DNA of 33,014 bases from Acidobacteriota bacterium (GCA_003223325.1 QHYS01000128.1:1-33014); one strand, 5' to 3'. Positions 22,642 to 31,658 are shown, counted from the first letter of the stretch. Translations and numbers: made by a program. Notes: a model not told the origin generated them from the letters alone.

Positions 22642-23409
22642 TTACTTGGTGACCGGAAATATCTTCGCTTCTTCCCAGATCGGCGTTGCTTCCTTTGATT
22701 TGAAGTATTCGATAAGGGCCATGGCGGCTTTGCGGTCGCCAACGTTGGTGGAAACCCAGGCCGTAATATCAATCGGAGTGGAAGCATCCGGCGGCAGGGC
22801 GCCCACGATATTCAGGCCAGGATTGCGCATATCGCTGAGGTAGGGCCCCAGGGCGATCTCGATCTCGCCGTTGGCGACAGAATCCTGCACGCCGCCACCG
22901 CCTGGGAAAAACTTGAGCTTCGGCTTGATCTGGTCGGTGATGCCCATCTTGTCGAGGGCCAGCAGAGCAGCGCCGCCGACACTTCCCTGAGTGGGGTCGA
23001 CGGTAGCGACCGATTTCGCGTTGAGCAGCGTTTTCTTCACCGCCGCTGCGTTCGAAATATCAGGGCTCGCGACGCCCTTTTTCACGGCCAACGCCAAGCG
23101 AACTCGGGCCACAACGGTCTGCGTACTTTTGTCCACGTTGCCGGTCTTGAGAGCGTCGTCGAAAGGCGCAAAGAGCAGCGTCACATCCAAAGCGCCGCCT
23201 TCCTGAACCGTTCGCCGCGTGCCCACGCCCGTTCCGTAGGATTCCTGGACCTTGTCGCCTGCCTTCATCTCGAAGTTTTTAACGATCATGTCGACTTCCC
23301 GTTTGATCGGGTCGGGTGACAGGAGAGTGATCCGCGCTTGGGCGCGGGCGCTCGACGAAATACCGAGCGCAAAAGCAATAACGGCAATTAGGAAAACTAC
23401 TCGCTTCAC
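22642..23409 (-). CDS. ModA-like periplasmic substrate-binding protein (orphan)
   Basis: The 255-aa protein is a type II periplasmic binding protein of the molybdate-binding (ModA/PBP-like_2) group. It has a signal peptide (VKRVVFLIAVIAFALGISSSARA), the first-domain start ITLLSPDPIKREVDMIVKNFE, a GALDVTLLFAP segment, VATVDPTQGSVGGAALLALDKMG at the hinge, and a GEIEIALGPYLSDM stretch with the C-terminal domain ending EATPIWEEAKIFPV. True ModA has conserved Ser/Tyr ligands; here they are not evident, so the ligand may be something other than molybdate. No ABC permease or ATPase lies nearby. The GTG start at 23409 is supported by AGGAGG 5 nt upstream and by the signal peptide starting there. Confidence 0.8.
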   Translation of the reverse strand: MKRVVFLIAVIAFALGISSSARAQARITLLSPDPIKREVDMIVKNFEMKAGDKVQESYGTGVGTRRTVQEGGALDVTLLFAPFDDALKTGNVDKSTQTVVARVRLALAVKKGVASPDISNAAAVKKTLLNAKSVATVDPTQGSVGGAALLALDKMGITDQIKPKLKFFPGGGGVQDSVANGEIEIALGPYLSDMRNPGLNIVGALPPDASTPIDITAWVSTNVGDRKAAMALIEYFKSKEATPIWEEAKIFPVTK

Positions 23410-23615
23410 GGTGTCCTCCTGAATCGGCTGGTCTGCTTGGGTGCTCGACGCTGAGTCAGCATTAGCGCTGGGCAAAGAACTTACTCCCGCCCTTTCTCAC
23501 GCGTCAACTTGAAATCTTTGCTAAAAAGTGATCCTGCCGACGCAAATCGCGAGACCCATTCGATGAGGTTACGTGAGCCGGGAGCGATTTATCTGCGCGA
23601 AACGTAAATGACCGT

Positions 23616-24875
23616 TCACCGCTTTCTGAACAGCGAGAGGTCAATCGCTTCGGCCATCGCTTTGTACCCGGCGTCGTTCGGGTGCAGATGGTCGCCGCTA
23701 TCGTACAGGGGAAGGAATCGCGCCGGGTGCTCGGGGTCGCGCACGACCGCATCGAAGTCGATCACGCCGTCATAGGCCCCGCGCGTGCGGATAAATTTGT
23801 TGACGGCTTGGCGCTTTGTCTCACCCTCCGGGGTAAAGTAAGCGGCTCCTTCAAACGGCGTCAGCGTGCAGCCCACGATTTTGAGTCCCTGTTGGTGAGC
23901 TCGCGTGATCATTTGCAGATACCCTGCGATGATCTCGTCGGCGCTCACAGGTTGAGGAGCCCGGCCGGCCTGGGCTACCGCAGGCAGGCGGCTGATATCA
24001 CCGATGTCGTTGATGCCCAGCAGGACGGTCACGTACCCCACTCCTGCCTGCGTCAGCACGTCGCGGTCGAATCTAGCCAAGGCGTTCGGCCCGACCAGAT
24101 CGTGCAGGACCCGGTTTCCCGCGATGCCTTCATCGACAACGCTTAGCTTGACGTGATGCTGAGCCAATCGCTGGGCAAGAAGATTCGGCCAGCGATGGTT
24201 TGTATCGGGGGTGGAGCGCGTTCCATCGGTTATGGAGTCACCGAAGGTGACGACCGCAAAGGTATCTTTCGAGGACTTCACCTCTATGTCGGTCAGATAG
24301 AACCATGACGTTACGGTGTGATCGACCGGCATATCCGCAGCGGCTGTGAAATCTCCCGACCGGGAAACATAGTTCGTGGCGAGGGCTGCCGCGTGCCAGG
24401 TCGCCTGGCCCGTGGGTCCGGGTAAGTAAAGGCTCACCGCCAAATCAGAAAGTGCAGGCACGTCGAGCTTGACGCTGTCGCTGACCACGAGCGCTCCGGG
24501 CGGAATGGTCACCGAACCGGAACCGGCGAACGTGAGCGCTCGATCCGTGCCAGAAAGCGTGCCCGCATTCGTGCCGCGCAGCGCGAGGTGCGCCGTGCCG
24601 ATCACTAGCGATTCCATCCCGAACGCATTGGAGAGGCGCACGCGCACTTCGCTGCCGCCGAGGCTGGTGTGCACGACCAAGCGCACTGTTTGGTTGGTGA
24701 ATCCCGGATTGGTGGTGTTGGCAGGCAGCGGGGCCACCGGGCTTGCGCCCCAGGTGGCGACCCAGACTTGATCGCCTTCTTTCGGCCCCGCGAAGCTAGT
24801 CCAAGTTGCGAAACATGATGCCAGGACGGCGAGCGCCAGCCACGGCCGGGAACATATTGTGCGCCGAATCGTCAC
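23616..24875 (-). CDS. exported SGNH/GDSL-family esterase
   Basis: The 419-aa protein is a secreted SGNH hydrolase, probably a carbohydrate or lipid esterase. It has an N-terminal signal, a beta-rich region (roughly residues 30-190, WVATWGASPVAPLP...), then the catalytic domain with the GDSL block VVTFGDSITDG (nucleophile Ser at 214), the Gly block in DEGIAGNRVL, the Asn block VLLGINDIGD, and the C-terminal DSGDHLHPNDAGY with the catalytic Asp395 and His398. This domain order is typical of SGNH hydrolases acting outside the cell. The start is uncertain: GTG 24875 gives a clean signal peptide (TIRRTICSRPWLALAVLAS) with GGGG nearby, whereas GTG 24896 adds seven polar residues. It is 75 nt downstream of the rng stop. 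Confidence 0.88.
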   Translation of the reverse strand: MTIRRTICSRPWLALAVLASCFATWTSFAGPKEGDQVWVATWGASPVAPLPANTTNPGFTNQTVRLVVHTSLGGSEVRVRLSNAFGMESLVIGTAHLALRGTNAGTLSGTDRALTFAGSGSVTIPPGALVVSDSVKLDVPALSDLAVSLYLPGPTGQATWHAAALATNYVSRSGDFTAAADMPVDHTVTSWFYLTDIEVKSSKDTFAVVTFGDSITDGTRSTPDTNHRWPNLLAQRLAQHHVKLSVVDEGIAGNRVLHDLVGPNALARFDRDVLTQAGVGYVTVLLGINDIGDISRLPAVAQAGRAPQPVSADEIIAGYLQMITRAHQQGLKIVGCTLTPFEGAAYFTPEGETKRQAVNKFIRTRGAYDGVIDFDAVVRDPEHPARFLPLYDSGDHLHPNDAGYKAMAEAIDLSLFRKR

Positions 24876-24950
24876 TTGTGCCCCGTGTTGATCCACTCCT
24901 CAATCACAGCGAATATCAAAAGGATCCCTCGGGCAAAACGCTGGCAATCG

Positions 24951-27614
24951 TTAGTAGATGTCGTACTGTTCCCAATGCAGCGTAGGATCGGCTTGAATGA
25001 TCACGCTTTTGTGCGTGAGCTGTTCGAGTTCTTCGACGAGCACGGCCTCGCGAGTTTTCAGCGCTTTGGCGATCTCCGGATGAACGCGCAAGGTCAGGCT
25101 GGAAGATTCCAGGTCTCCGGCCATCTTGCGCGCTTCTGCTTGTATCTCGTAACAGATTGTGGGCACAGACTTTACCATGCCGGAACCTGTGCAGTAGGGG
25201 CACGGCTGCGTGAGGACCCGCTCGAGCGCCTGCTTGGTGCGTTTGCGAGTAATGGCCACTAAGCCGAATTCATTAAAGGACAGGGCCTTGGACGGGGCGC
25301 GGTCGGAGCGAAGCGCGGCCTCGAGGGCCGCCATCACTTTATCGCGGTTGCGCCGTTCCTCCATGTCAATGAAGTCCAGCACAATGATTCCGCCCAGGTC
25401 CCGCAAGCGAATTTGCCGGATGATCTCCTTCACCGCCTCGAGATTGGTTTTGACGATGGTGTCTTCCAGGCGAGTTGAGCCGCGGCCGACGTACTTGCCC
25501 GTATTCACGTCAATGGCCACGAGGGCCTCGGTGTGGTTGATGACGATGTAGCCGCCGGACTTGAGCCAAACCTTTGGCCGCAAGGCCTTGTCGAGTTCCT
25601 GCTGAATCCCGAATTCCTCGAAGATCGGAGAGCTCTTGGTATAGAGCTTGACGCGTCCAACCAATTTGGGCTGGAAGCGGCTGACGAATTCGACTACTTT
25701 GCTGAACTCTTCCTCATTATCGATCCAAATCGAGGCGTAGTCGTTGTTCACGTAGTCGCGCAGTATACGCTCGACCAGATTGAGGTCGCGATGCAGCAAG
25801 GCGGGAGCTTTACGCGGTTCCGACTGCGTGCGAATCTTCTCCCAGGTGCGGCCCAAAAATTCGACGTCACTGCGGATCTCGTCGTCCGGAGCGCCGTCGG
25901 CCGCCGTGCGCACAATGAACCCGCCCGGGAAACTACCTTTGGCTTCCGTAACCAAATGGCGCAGACGCGAACGCTCCTCAGCGGAATTAATGCGCCGCGA
26001 AACGCCGATGTGGTTGACCGTGGGCATATAGACCAGGAAACGGCCGGGCAAGGCAACGTGACTGGTGATACGGGCTCCCTTTTTTCCCAGCGGCTCCTTG
26101 GCGATTTGTACGATGATTTCTTGGCCTGGCTTCAGAACTTCGGAAATCAGTTGCGGTTTGCGCGGCTCCTGGCGGTGATCGGGGCGTCGCATTTGGCGCT
26201 GGCCACGGTGGCGGCCGCCTCGGCGCATGGGCCGCTGGAAACGCGCGCGTTGCGGCTCGGAAATGCGTGCCTCCATGGGGCGTTCCGGCGCACTCGCGGA
26301 CTCGGAAATCTGCGCTTCGTTCAGTCCGGCTGTGGATTCAACCGCGAGCCCTGTCGACGCCTCCTCGTGCTGTACCGCTTCCGCCTCAGCGATAAATTCA
26401 TCAGTCTCCGCGGCGCTTTCCGGCGCGTGGGGAGGCTCTTCCTCGAGCAGACCGAGCTCCGAATCGGCTTCCGCTTGGGCGCTCACTTCCTCGTGCCGTG
26501 CTTCGGCGAGTTGTTCTGCCAGCGAAGTCACTTCTTCTTCGGATAGATCGTGATGGCTGGCGGGCGCTGAACCCTCAGGTTGGACTTCTTCGTAGACCGC
26601 GCGCGGCGGCTCTTCGGGGAGGGCTTGATATTCGGAGAAAGTGCGCGGATCCGGCGCGACGCTCGGACTTTCAATCTCACGGGTTGCCGTCCATGCTTGT
26701 TCGCGTAGCGGCTCTTCCGATTCGTGTTCCACGGAACTTGAAGTCTCCCGCTCGTGATCCTCGAAGCCTCCCGGATATTCTTGTGCTGCGGGCGGAGGCG
26801 CCTGCACAGGCGATGTTGGCAATGCCGAAGTTCCGGGCGAACCAGCGCCGCCGGCGCGAGGCATACGGTCCTTGTATTTGGCTAAAGACTCCCCCGGCAA
26901 AATGACGGGCTCATAATCGGCCGGCAACTCCTCACCACCCTGTCCGCCGGGCGGTGAATAGGGGCGCGGCGAAGCGTACTTCGAGGGAGGCAGGTCGCGG
27001 CCCTGATAACGATGACCTCCACGGCCGTGCCGCCAGCGCCCGCCGCGGCCCTGCCGGCCTTGATCGTGGCGGCTTTGTCCAAACCCGCCCGGACGGCGTT
27101 CCTGTCGCGTAAAGGGCACCGGAGGAGTTGGCGTTTCCCGAAGGGGGGACTCGGGCTGGGAGTGTTCCGGCATCTCCAAGGCCGACGGCTCAGCCTGACT
27201 CGCCGACTCCGCCTCCATGGCGGGCTCCGGCGGAATGCCTTCCGCCGTCGGAGACTCCGCGTGAGGCATGGACTCTTGTCCTGACGGTTCGCCGCTCGCG
27301 GATGGCGCAAACACCTCGCCGCCCTGCTGCTCCATCTTTTGGACTTTTCCTTCTACAGTTGTAACTACGTGGTCGTAATCTTCGAGATTTTCCAGGAAGT
27401 CGCCGACGTAAAGGAAGGCATCGCTATCAAGACCGATGTCTACGAACGCCGACTGCATGCCGGGGAGCACGCGCGTAACACGGCCTTTGTAGATGCTGCC
27501 GACTAACGCAAATTCCTTTTCCCTCTCGATGTAAATTTCACAAAGTTGACCATCTTCCAGAATGGCGACCCGCGTCTCGTGGGGGGCCGCTGAAATTACC
27601 AGCTCTTTGGGCAT
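24951..27614 (-). CDS. rng: ribonuclease E/G with a long insert in the S1 domain
   Basis: The 887-aa protein is an RNase E/G-family endoribonuclease for rRNA and mRNA processing. Its S1 domain starts normally (YKGRVTRVLPGMQSAFVDIGLDSDAFLYVGDF, about 42-73) but is interrupted by some 400 residues (about 82-487) before it resumes at LKPGQEIIVQIAKEPLGKKGARIT. The catalytic Mg-binding Asp residues are D702 (VAIDVNTGKYVG) and D747 (GIIVLDFIDME); the zinc-link CPYC is C805/C808. The insert has an Arg/Gly-rich patch (173-206), an acidic Glu/Ala/Pro segment (about 285-450) and a second Arg-rich patch (455-486), so it probably binds RNA or partner proteins. The total length is due to this insert, since the core is RNase G sized. 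AGGAG sits 5 nt before the ATG. Confidence 0.93.
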   Translation of the reverse strand: MPKELVISAAPHETRVAILEDGQLCEIYIEREKEFALVGSIYKGRVTRVLPGMQSAFVDIGLDSDAFLYVGDFLENLEDYDHVVTTVEGKVQKMEQQGGEVFAPSASGEPSGQESMPHAESPTAEGIPPEPAMEAESASQAEPSALEMPEHSQPESPLRETPTPPVPFTRQERRPGGFGQSRHDQGRQGRGGRWRHGRGGHRYQGRDLPPSKYASPRPYSPPGGQGGEELPADYEPVILPGESLAKYKDRMPRAGGAGSPGTSALPTSPVQAPPPAAQEYPGGFEDHERETSSSVEHESEEPLREQAWTATREIESPSVAPDPRTFSEYQALPEEPPRAVYEEVQPEGSAPASHHDLSEEEVTSLAEQLAEARHEEVSAQAEADSELGLLEEEPPHAPESAAETDEFIAEAEAVQHEEASTGLAVESTAGLNEAQISESASAPERPMEARISEPQRARFQRPMRRGGRHRGQRQMRRPDHRQEPRKPQLISEVLKPGQEIIVQIAKEPLGKKGARITSHVALPGRFLVYMPTVNHIGVSRRINSAEERSRLRHLVTEAKGSFPGGFIVRTAADGAPDDEIRSDVEFLGRTWEKIRTQSEPRKAPALLHRDLNLVERILRDYVNNDYASIWIDNEEEFSKVVEFVSRFQPKLVGRVKLYTKSSPIFEEFGIQQELDKALRPKVWLKSGGYIVINHTEALVAIDVNTGKYVGRGSTRLEDTIVKTNLEAVKEIIRQIRLRDLGGIIVLDFIDMEERRNRDKVMAALEAALRSDRAPSKALSFNEFGLVAITRKRTKQALERVLTQPCPYCTGSGMVKSVPTICYEIQAEARKMAGDLESSSLTLRVHPEIAKALKTREAVLVEELEQLTHKSVIIQADPTLHWEQYDIY

Positions 27615-27657
27615 GAAAGCTCCTCAGAGCGCATCGCCACACTCTGATCCGCGGCAC

Positions 27658-27682
27658 TCCGGCGCACCTCTGCGGCGCCGGA
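27658..27682 (-). promoter_or_regulatory. GC-rich hairpin in the rng 5' leader
   Basis: TCCGGCGC (27658-27665) and GCGCCGGA (27675-27682) form a perfect 8-bp stem with a 9-nt loop, 44 nt before the rng ATG on the minus strand. A second 7-bp inverted repeat (CGCTGCG 27752-27758/CGCAGCG 27771-27777) lies farther upstream. RNase E in Escherichia coli is autoregulated through hairpins of its own leader; a similar role here is inference. Confidence 0.4.
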
Positions 27683-27799
27683 AAGCCGGAAAAAGTCGCT
27701 TGTGACAGCCGTTCAGTCACGCGATGCACTCTCAAATCCTAAATTTACTTCCGCTGCGCCGGATCGTTTCCGCAGCGCAGGGTCCAAACCGGCGCGGGC

Positions 27800-28888
27800 T
27801 CAATTGACGAACCGCCTCAGGCGCACATTCATCACCAGGCCCAGCGCTAGAAAAACAAATAGCATGGCCGAACCACCGTAGCTCATCAGCGGCAAGGGAA
27901 TACCGGTCACCGGCATGAAGCCAATGACCATGGCCACGTTAACGAGCACATGGAAACCCAGTATCGCCGCCACACCCATCACCAGAAACATTCCCGCGCG
28001 ATCCTTTGCGTGTTGCGCGTTCTGGATCAGGCGTAGCAGCAACGCCGTGTACAGCACCAGCGTTACAAATACTCCAGCAAAACCCAACTCCTCGGCCAGC
28101 GCCGCGAGAATAAAATCCGAATAACGTACCGGAACGAAACCGAGTTGGTTTTGGCTGCCATGGCCGAGTCCCTTTCCCCAGAATCCGCCTGAGCCTACGG
28201 CAATTTTCGACTGCAAAATCTGGTAACCCGATCCTTTGGGGTCTTCCTCGGGACGAAGAAACGTGGTTACCCGCTCCTTCTGATAGGGCTTTAGGTGATG
28301 CCAGCCAATCGGCAACATCAACGCAGCCGCCAGAACCATTACTGCCGCGTGTTTCCATTGGATACCCGCCAGATAAGCGCCCACTACCACTACGGGAACG
28401 AGCACCATGGCCGTTCCCAAATCCGGCTGCAGTAGAATCAAGCCTACCGGCACCGTGATGAGCACAGCCGCTTTGCATAAATCCGCAACCGCAAGCCGCT
28501 CGGTACGCACCTCCGCAAAAAAACGCGCCAACGAAACAATTATAATTAACTTCGCTATTTCCGACACCTGTAAAAACTCGCCCATGACGGGCAGCCAGCG
28601 CTTAGCGCCGTAGCGCGTATTTCCTGCCACCAATACCGCGAGCAGCGCTATGATTCCGATCAGGTACAGAATCGGCGCCTTATCCAGCACGGAGTGATAA
28701 TCCAAGCGGGAGAGCAACAACATTAAGCCGAAGCCCAGCGCGATCCACCACGTCTGCTTCCAGTGCATTCCTGCCAAATGGCTGGCGTGCGTAGCGGACC
28801 AGATCTCCAGCACGCCGATTCCACAGATGGCGAGAATGAGCGTCAGCAGCCACCAATCGTAATCGCGTATGCCTGTGCCTTCGTTCAT
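27800..28888 (-). CDS. rodA: peptidoglycan polymerase RodA (SEDS)
   Basis: RodA is the SEDS glycosyltransferase that polymerises lipid II during cell elongation, in complex with PBP2. The 362-aa protein has about ten TM helices and the C-terminal signature PVTGIPLPLMSYGGSAMLF of the FtsW/RodA/SpoVE family, together with RWLPVMGEFLQVSEIAKL and ILQPDLGTAMVLVPVVV, where the catalytic-type Asp and Glu regions lie. The ATG overlaps the mrdA stop by 4 nt (ATGA), so the pair is translationally coupled. The order mrdA-rodA follows mreBCD, as in many bacteria. It is followed by a 185-nt gap before rng. Confidence 0.96.
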   Translation of the reverse strand: MNEGTGIRDYDWWLLTLILAICGIGVLEIWSATHASHLAGMHWKQTWWIALGFGLMLLLSRLDYHSVLDKAPILYLIGIIALLAVLVAGNTRYGAKRWLPVMGEFLQVSEIAKLIIIVSLARFFAEVRTERLAVADLCKAAVLITVPVGLILLQPDLGTAMVLVPVVVVGAYLAGIQWKHAAVMVLAAALMLPIGWHHLKPYQKERVTTFLRPEEDPKGSGYQILQSKIAVGSGGFWGKGLGHGSQNQLGFVPVRYSDFILAALAEELGFAGVFVTLVLYTALLLRLIQNAQHAKDRAGMFLVMGVAAILGFHVLVNVAMVIGFMPVTGIPLPLMSYGGSAMLFVFLALGLVMNVRLRRFVN

Positions 28889-30861
28889 GGATTGCGAGTG
28901 GCTGGCGCTGTCGATTGCGGCGTTGTGGACACCGGCTGCGGTTTCGCCGGAACTGGAGCCGGGTTCGTCGGAACCGTCTCTTCTGCACCGGCATCTGGCT
29001 TCGTATTCCGCGCTGCCGCGGCAACAAATGACGGAGGCACGCCGGGCGGTACAGCTTGCGTGGTCAGTTGCTGGGGAGGAATCTTACCTTGCTTCTTATC
29101 GTAATAGGCTTTCACCACGTTCCGCGCAATCGGCGCGGCTGCCGAGGAGCCGTGCTCTCCACCCTGCACAAGAACCGCGACCACGATCTCCGGGTTTTGG
29201 CGAGGTGCAAACCCGACGAACCAGGCGTTATCTTTTAGGGCGGATTGTTTCCCAGCGCGTTTCAAGCCTTGTTCACTGATCACCTGGGCACTTCCCGTCT
29301 TTCCGCACAGTTCGATCCCGGGAAGTTTCGATGCACCAGCCGTCCCTCCCGGCTCATTCACCACTCCGTACATTCCTTCGGTCACGGTGTCTACGGTGGA
29401 GTCTGAAATCGGGAAGTCAATTTCTGGCGCCGGCTTGTCCGAAAGCAGAAGGTGAGGCTGGTGGAATCTGCCTCCCATCACGATGCCTCCGATCATGTAA
29501 GCAACCTGTATCGGGGTAACCGCAATTGCGCCTTGGCCGATCGCCACTGAGATGGTTTCCCCAGGGTACCACTTTTGGTGAAAGACTCGTTCCTTCCAGG
29601 CCGCCGAAGGCATTACGCCAGGCTCCTCGCCCGGCAAGTCAATTCCCGTTTTGTGCCCCAGGCCAAGGTTGCCTGCGTAAAATGAAATGCGATCGATTCC
29701 GAGTTGCTTGCCTAAGTTGTAAAAGAATACGTCGCAAGAATGCACGATGGCCTTGTGCAGATTCATTTCGCCATGGCCCTTCGCGTCCCAATCGTGAAAG
29801 ACCCGCCCATAGAATTCCGCTGAGCCGGGGCAGAAGACGTGATAGTCGGCCGGTACGCCCTTCGATTCCAGCATCGCTGTGGACATCAGAATCTTGAAGA
29901 CGGAGCCAGGAGCCAGTTGCGCCTGAATCGCGCGGTCGAGCAGCGGCCGCTCCTGATCTTCATTCAAGTCCTGCCACTCTTCCTTCGATATGCGCACGGC
30001 AAAATCATTGGGATCGTAAGAAGGCTGGCTGGCCATGGCGATGACGTCACCGGTCTTCGGATCGACGGCCACCACGGCCCCTTTTTTCCCGACTAAAGCT
30101 TCTTCCGCCACCAATTGCAGGTCGTAATCGATCGTGAGCCGGATCGGTTTGCCCGGGACGGCATCGGTCTGCTCAAGTCGGCCGACCTCGCGTCCGACGC
30201 TATTGACGACCGAGCGCCTCATGCCGTCGACGCCCATTAGGTGGTCGTTGTATTGCCGTTCGAGTCCCGCCTTGCCCACAATATCGCCGGGGCGGTTGCG
30301 CCCACCGCTCTCCTCGATTTGATCGGAGCTTACTTCACCGACGTATCCGCTCACGTGCGCCATAAAGCCGCCGTGCGGATACCGGCGGCGATGCACCATG
30401 AGCATTTCCAGTACGGGAATATCGGCGCGATGCGATTCGATGAAGGCGATGTCGCCCGGTGTGGCCTCCGGTTTGATCACGATTGGCTGGAAATGCGCCA
30501 GTGCTTTGACAGACTCGAGCTGTTGCTGAATATCGTCCAAAGTCAAGCTCAAACCATCGGCAATCTGGGGAAGCAGACGTTCCACTTGCTGCGGGTCATC
30601 GCGGAGCAACAGGACGCTAAACGAAGGGTAATTATCAACGATGACGCGTCCATAGCGGTCCAACATGGCACCGCGCGGAGCGATGATGGGAATGGACCGA
30701 ACTCGGTTACGCTCAGCAAGCTGCGTATAGCGATCGGAATTGACGATCTGCAGTTTCCAGAAACCCAGCAGAAGCAGGGCCATAAGCCCCACAAGCGTGT
30801 AGGAGATGACAGTCAGCCGCATCTGCGGCAGACGGTTTTCATTTTGAAACCAGAGGGACAA
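28885..30861 (-). CDS. mrdA: penicillin-binding protein 2 (elongation transpeptidase)
   Basis: PBP2 cross-links peptidoglycan during elongation as the partner of RodA. The 658-aa protein has one N-terminal TM helix (about 18-37), the dimerisation domain starting at VRSIPIIAPRGAMLDRYGR, and the transpeptidase domain with the three active-site motifs SVFK (S320-K323), SCD (S375-D377) and KTG (K521-G523). The last 40 residues or so are Pro/Thr/Ala-rich and probably extracellular. The start is a TTG (30861) with GGAG 5 nt upstream; the next in-frame Met is residue 14, which would clip the cytoplasmic part. A good promoter lies 59-87 nt upstream, in the 258-nt gap after mreD. It ends with a 4-nt overlap with rodA. 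Confidence 0.95.
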   Translation of the reverse strand: MSLWFQNENRLPQMRLTVISYTLVGLMALLLLGFWKLQIVNSDRYTQLAERNRVRSIPIIAPRGAMLDRYGRVIVDNYPSFSVLLLRDDPQQVERLLPQIADGLSLTLDDIQQQLESVKALAHFQPIVIKPEATPGDIAFIESHRADIPVLEMLMVHRRRYPHGGFMAHVSGYVGEVSSDQIEESGGRNRPGDIVGKAGLERQYNDHLMGVDGMRRSVVNSVGREVGRLEQTDAVPGKPIRLTIDYDLQLVAEEALVGKKGAVVAVDPKTGDVIAMASQPSYDPNDFAVRISKEEWQDLNEDQERPLLDRAIQAQLAPGSVFKILMSTAMLESKGVPADYHVFCPGSAEFYGRVFHDWDAKGHGEMNLHKAIVHSCDVFFYNLGKQLGIDRISFYAGNLGLGHKTGIDLPGEEPGVMPSAAWKERVFHQKWYPGETISVAIGQGAIAVTPIQVAYMIGGIVMGGRFHQPHLLLSDKPAPEIDFPISDSTVDTVTEGMYGVVNEPGGTAGASKLPGIELCGKTGSAQVISEQGLKRAGKQSALKDNAWFVGFAPRQNPEIVVAVLVQGGEHGSSAAAPIARNVVKAYYDKKQGKIPPQQLTTQAVPPGVPPSFVAAAARNTKPDAGAEETVPTNPAPVPAKPQPVSTTPQSTAPATRNP

Positions 30862-30919
30862 GCAAACTCCGCGCCCGCTGCCCGGCCGTCCGTGCTCAGC
30901 TTACCGTTCGGAATCGCCA

Positions 30920-30948
30920 AGTATACCGCCATAACATTGATACGGCAA
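30920..30948 (-). promoter_or_regulatory. sigma70-type promoter upstream of mrdA
   Basis: On the minus strand TTGCCG (30948-30943) and TATACT (30925-30920) are separated by exactly 17 nt, a near-consensus -35/-10 pair. Transcription would start near 30912, about 50 nt before the mrdA TTG. It makes mrdA-rodA, and perhaps rng, independent of the upstream mreBCD promoter. Apart from this, the 258-nt gap (30862-31119) contains no gene. Confidence 0.55.
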
Positions 30949-31119
30949 AATTTAGCGGCAGTGCCGGAGAGCCTCTTTCGGCGATTTGGGCGGACTCGCC
31001 CAACGTATCACTGGCCTCTCTACGCGCGCAACCCTTTGCGGTTCCCAGATGCCCAATCGAATAAGGAGTCGGACGCAACTGCCGGAACCGGCACGTCCTC
31101 AGCACATTCAGATGATCCA

Positions 31120-31635
31120 TTACGGCTTGCGAAACTTATCCAAGACGGCGAAAAAAACCACGGCCACCGCGGAATTTACGATCGAGGCGATCACCAGCTT
31201 TGTTTCCAAATACGGTTCGTGCTGCCCGAGCAGCAGCCGGTTGATCACTACGAGTACGCCATTGTGCAGATGAAAAAAGACGAAAGTTAACAGGAACCGG
31301 CTAATCGGATGCTCCACGTCGATCCGCGAACCGAAGGAGGACGCCACGAAACCGACCGCTGTCTTGGCGATTCCGTACATTCCGAAGGGCGTGTGTCCAA
31401 GACTATCCTGCGCTAGTCCAATGGCCATTCCGAGCAATAGCCCCGACGAAGGATTTCGCCGACTCAATCCGAAATAGACGGTTACCAGTAGAGGAAGTTC
31501 CAGAATCGCCGCCGATCGGAAATACACTGGCAAGAGCGCTTCGAGCGCCAGCGCTAGGATTGCCACGCCGAAGATAGTGCCGGCGTAGTACTTATGAACT
31601 TCGATGTACTGATCGTATTGGGTGTGGATTTCCAT
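31120..31635 (-). CDS. mreD: rod shape-determining protein MreD
   Basis: The 171-aa membrane protein fits MreD in length and in its arrangement of about five TM helices (GTIFGVAILALALEALLPVYF; AILELPLLVTVYFGL; LLLGMAIGLAQDSL; TAVGFVASSF; FLLTFVFFHLHNGVLVVINRLL; VIASIVNSAVAVVFFAVL). The motif S-G-L-L-L-G-M-A-x-G-L-A-Q-D matches the characteristic 'G...G..QD' helix of the family. MreD stabilises MreC and the elongation complex in the inner membrane. It starts 23 nt after the mreC stop. The protein is poorly conserved in general, so position between mreC and mrdA is a large part of the evidence. Confidence 0.9.
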   Translation of the reverse strand: MEIHTQYDQYIEVHKYYAGTIFGVAILALALEALLPVYFRSAAILELPLLVTVYFGLSRRNPSSGLLLGMAIGLAQDSLGHTPFGMYGIAKTAVGFVASSFGSRIDVEHPISRFLLTFVFFHLHNGVLVVINRLLLGQHEPYLETKLVIASIVNSAVAVVFFAVLDKFRKP

Positions 31636-31658
31636 CTCGGAGCCCTAGTGATTTGCGA

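Noticed and set aside
25533-26546. 337-codon plus-strand ORF opposite rng
   Set aside because: It is the antisense frame of the RNase E/G catalytic domain and insert; no family features.
31083-31096. Palindrome TGCCGGAACCGGCA just downstream of mreD
   Set aside because: A 2-nt loop cannot form a stable hairpin and no T-run follows; I could not connect it to a regulator or terminator.
30241-31290. 349-codon plus-strand ORF across mrdA and the mreD end
   Set aside because: It is antisense to the PBP2 motifs SVFK/SCD/KTG region and to mreD, with no domain or ribosome binding site; GC-rich antisense frames stay open by chance.
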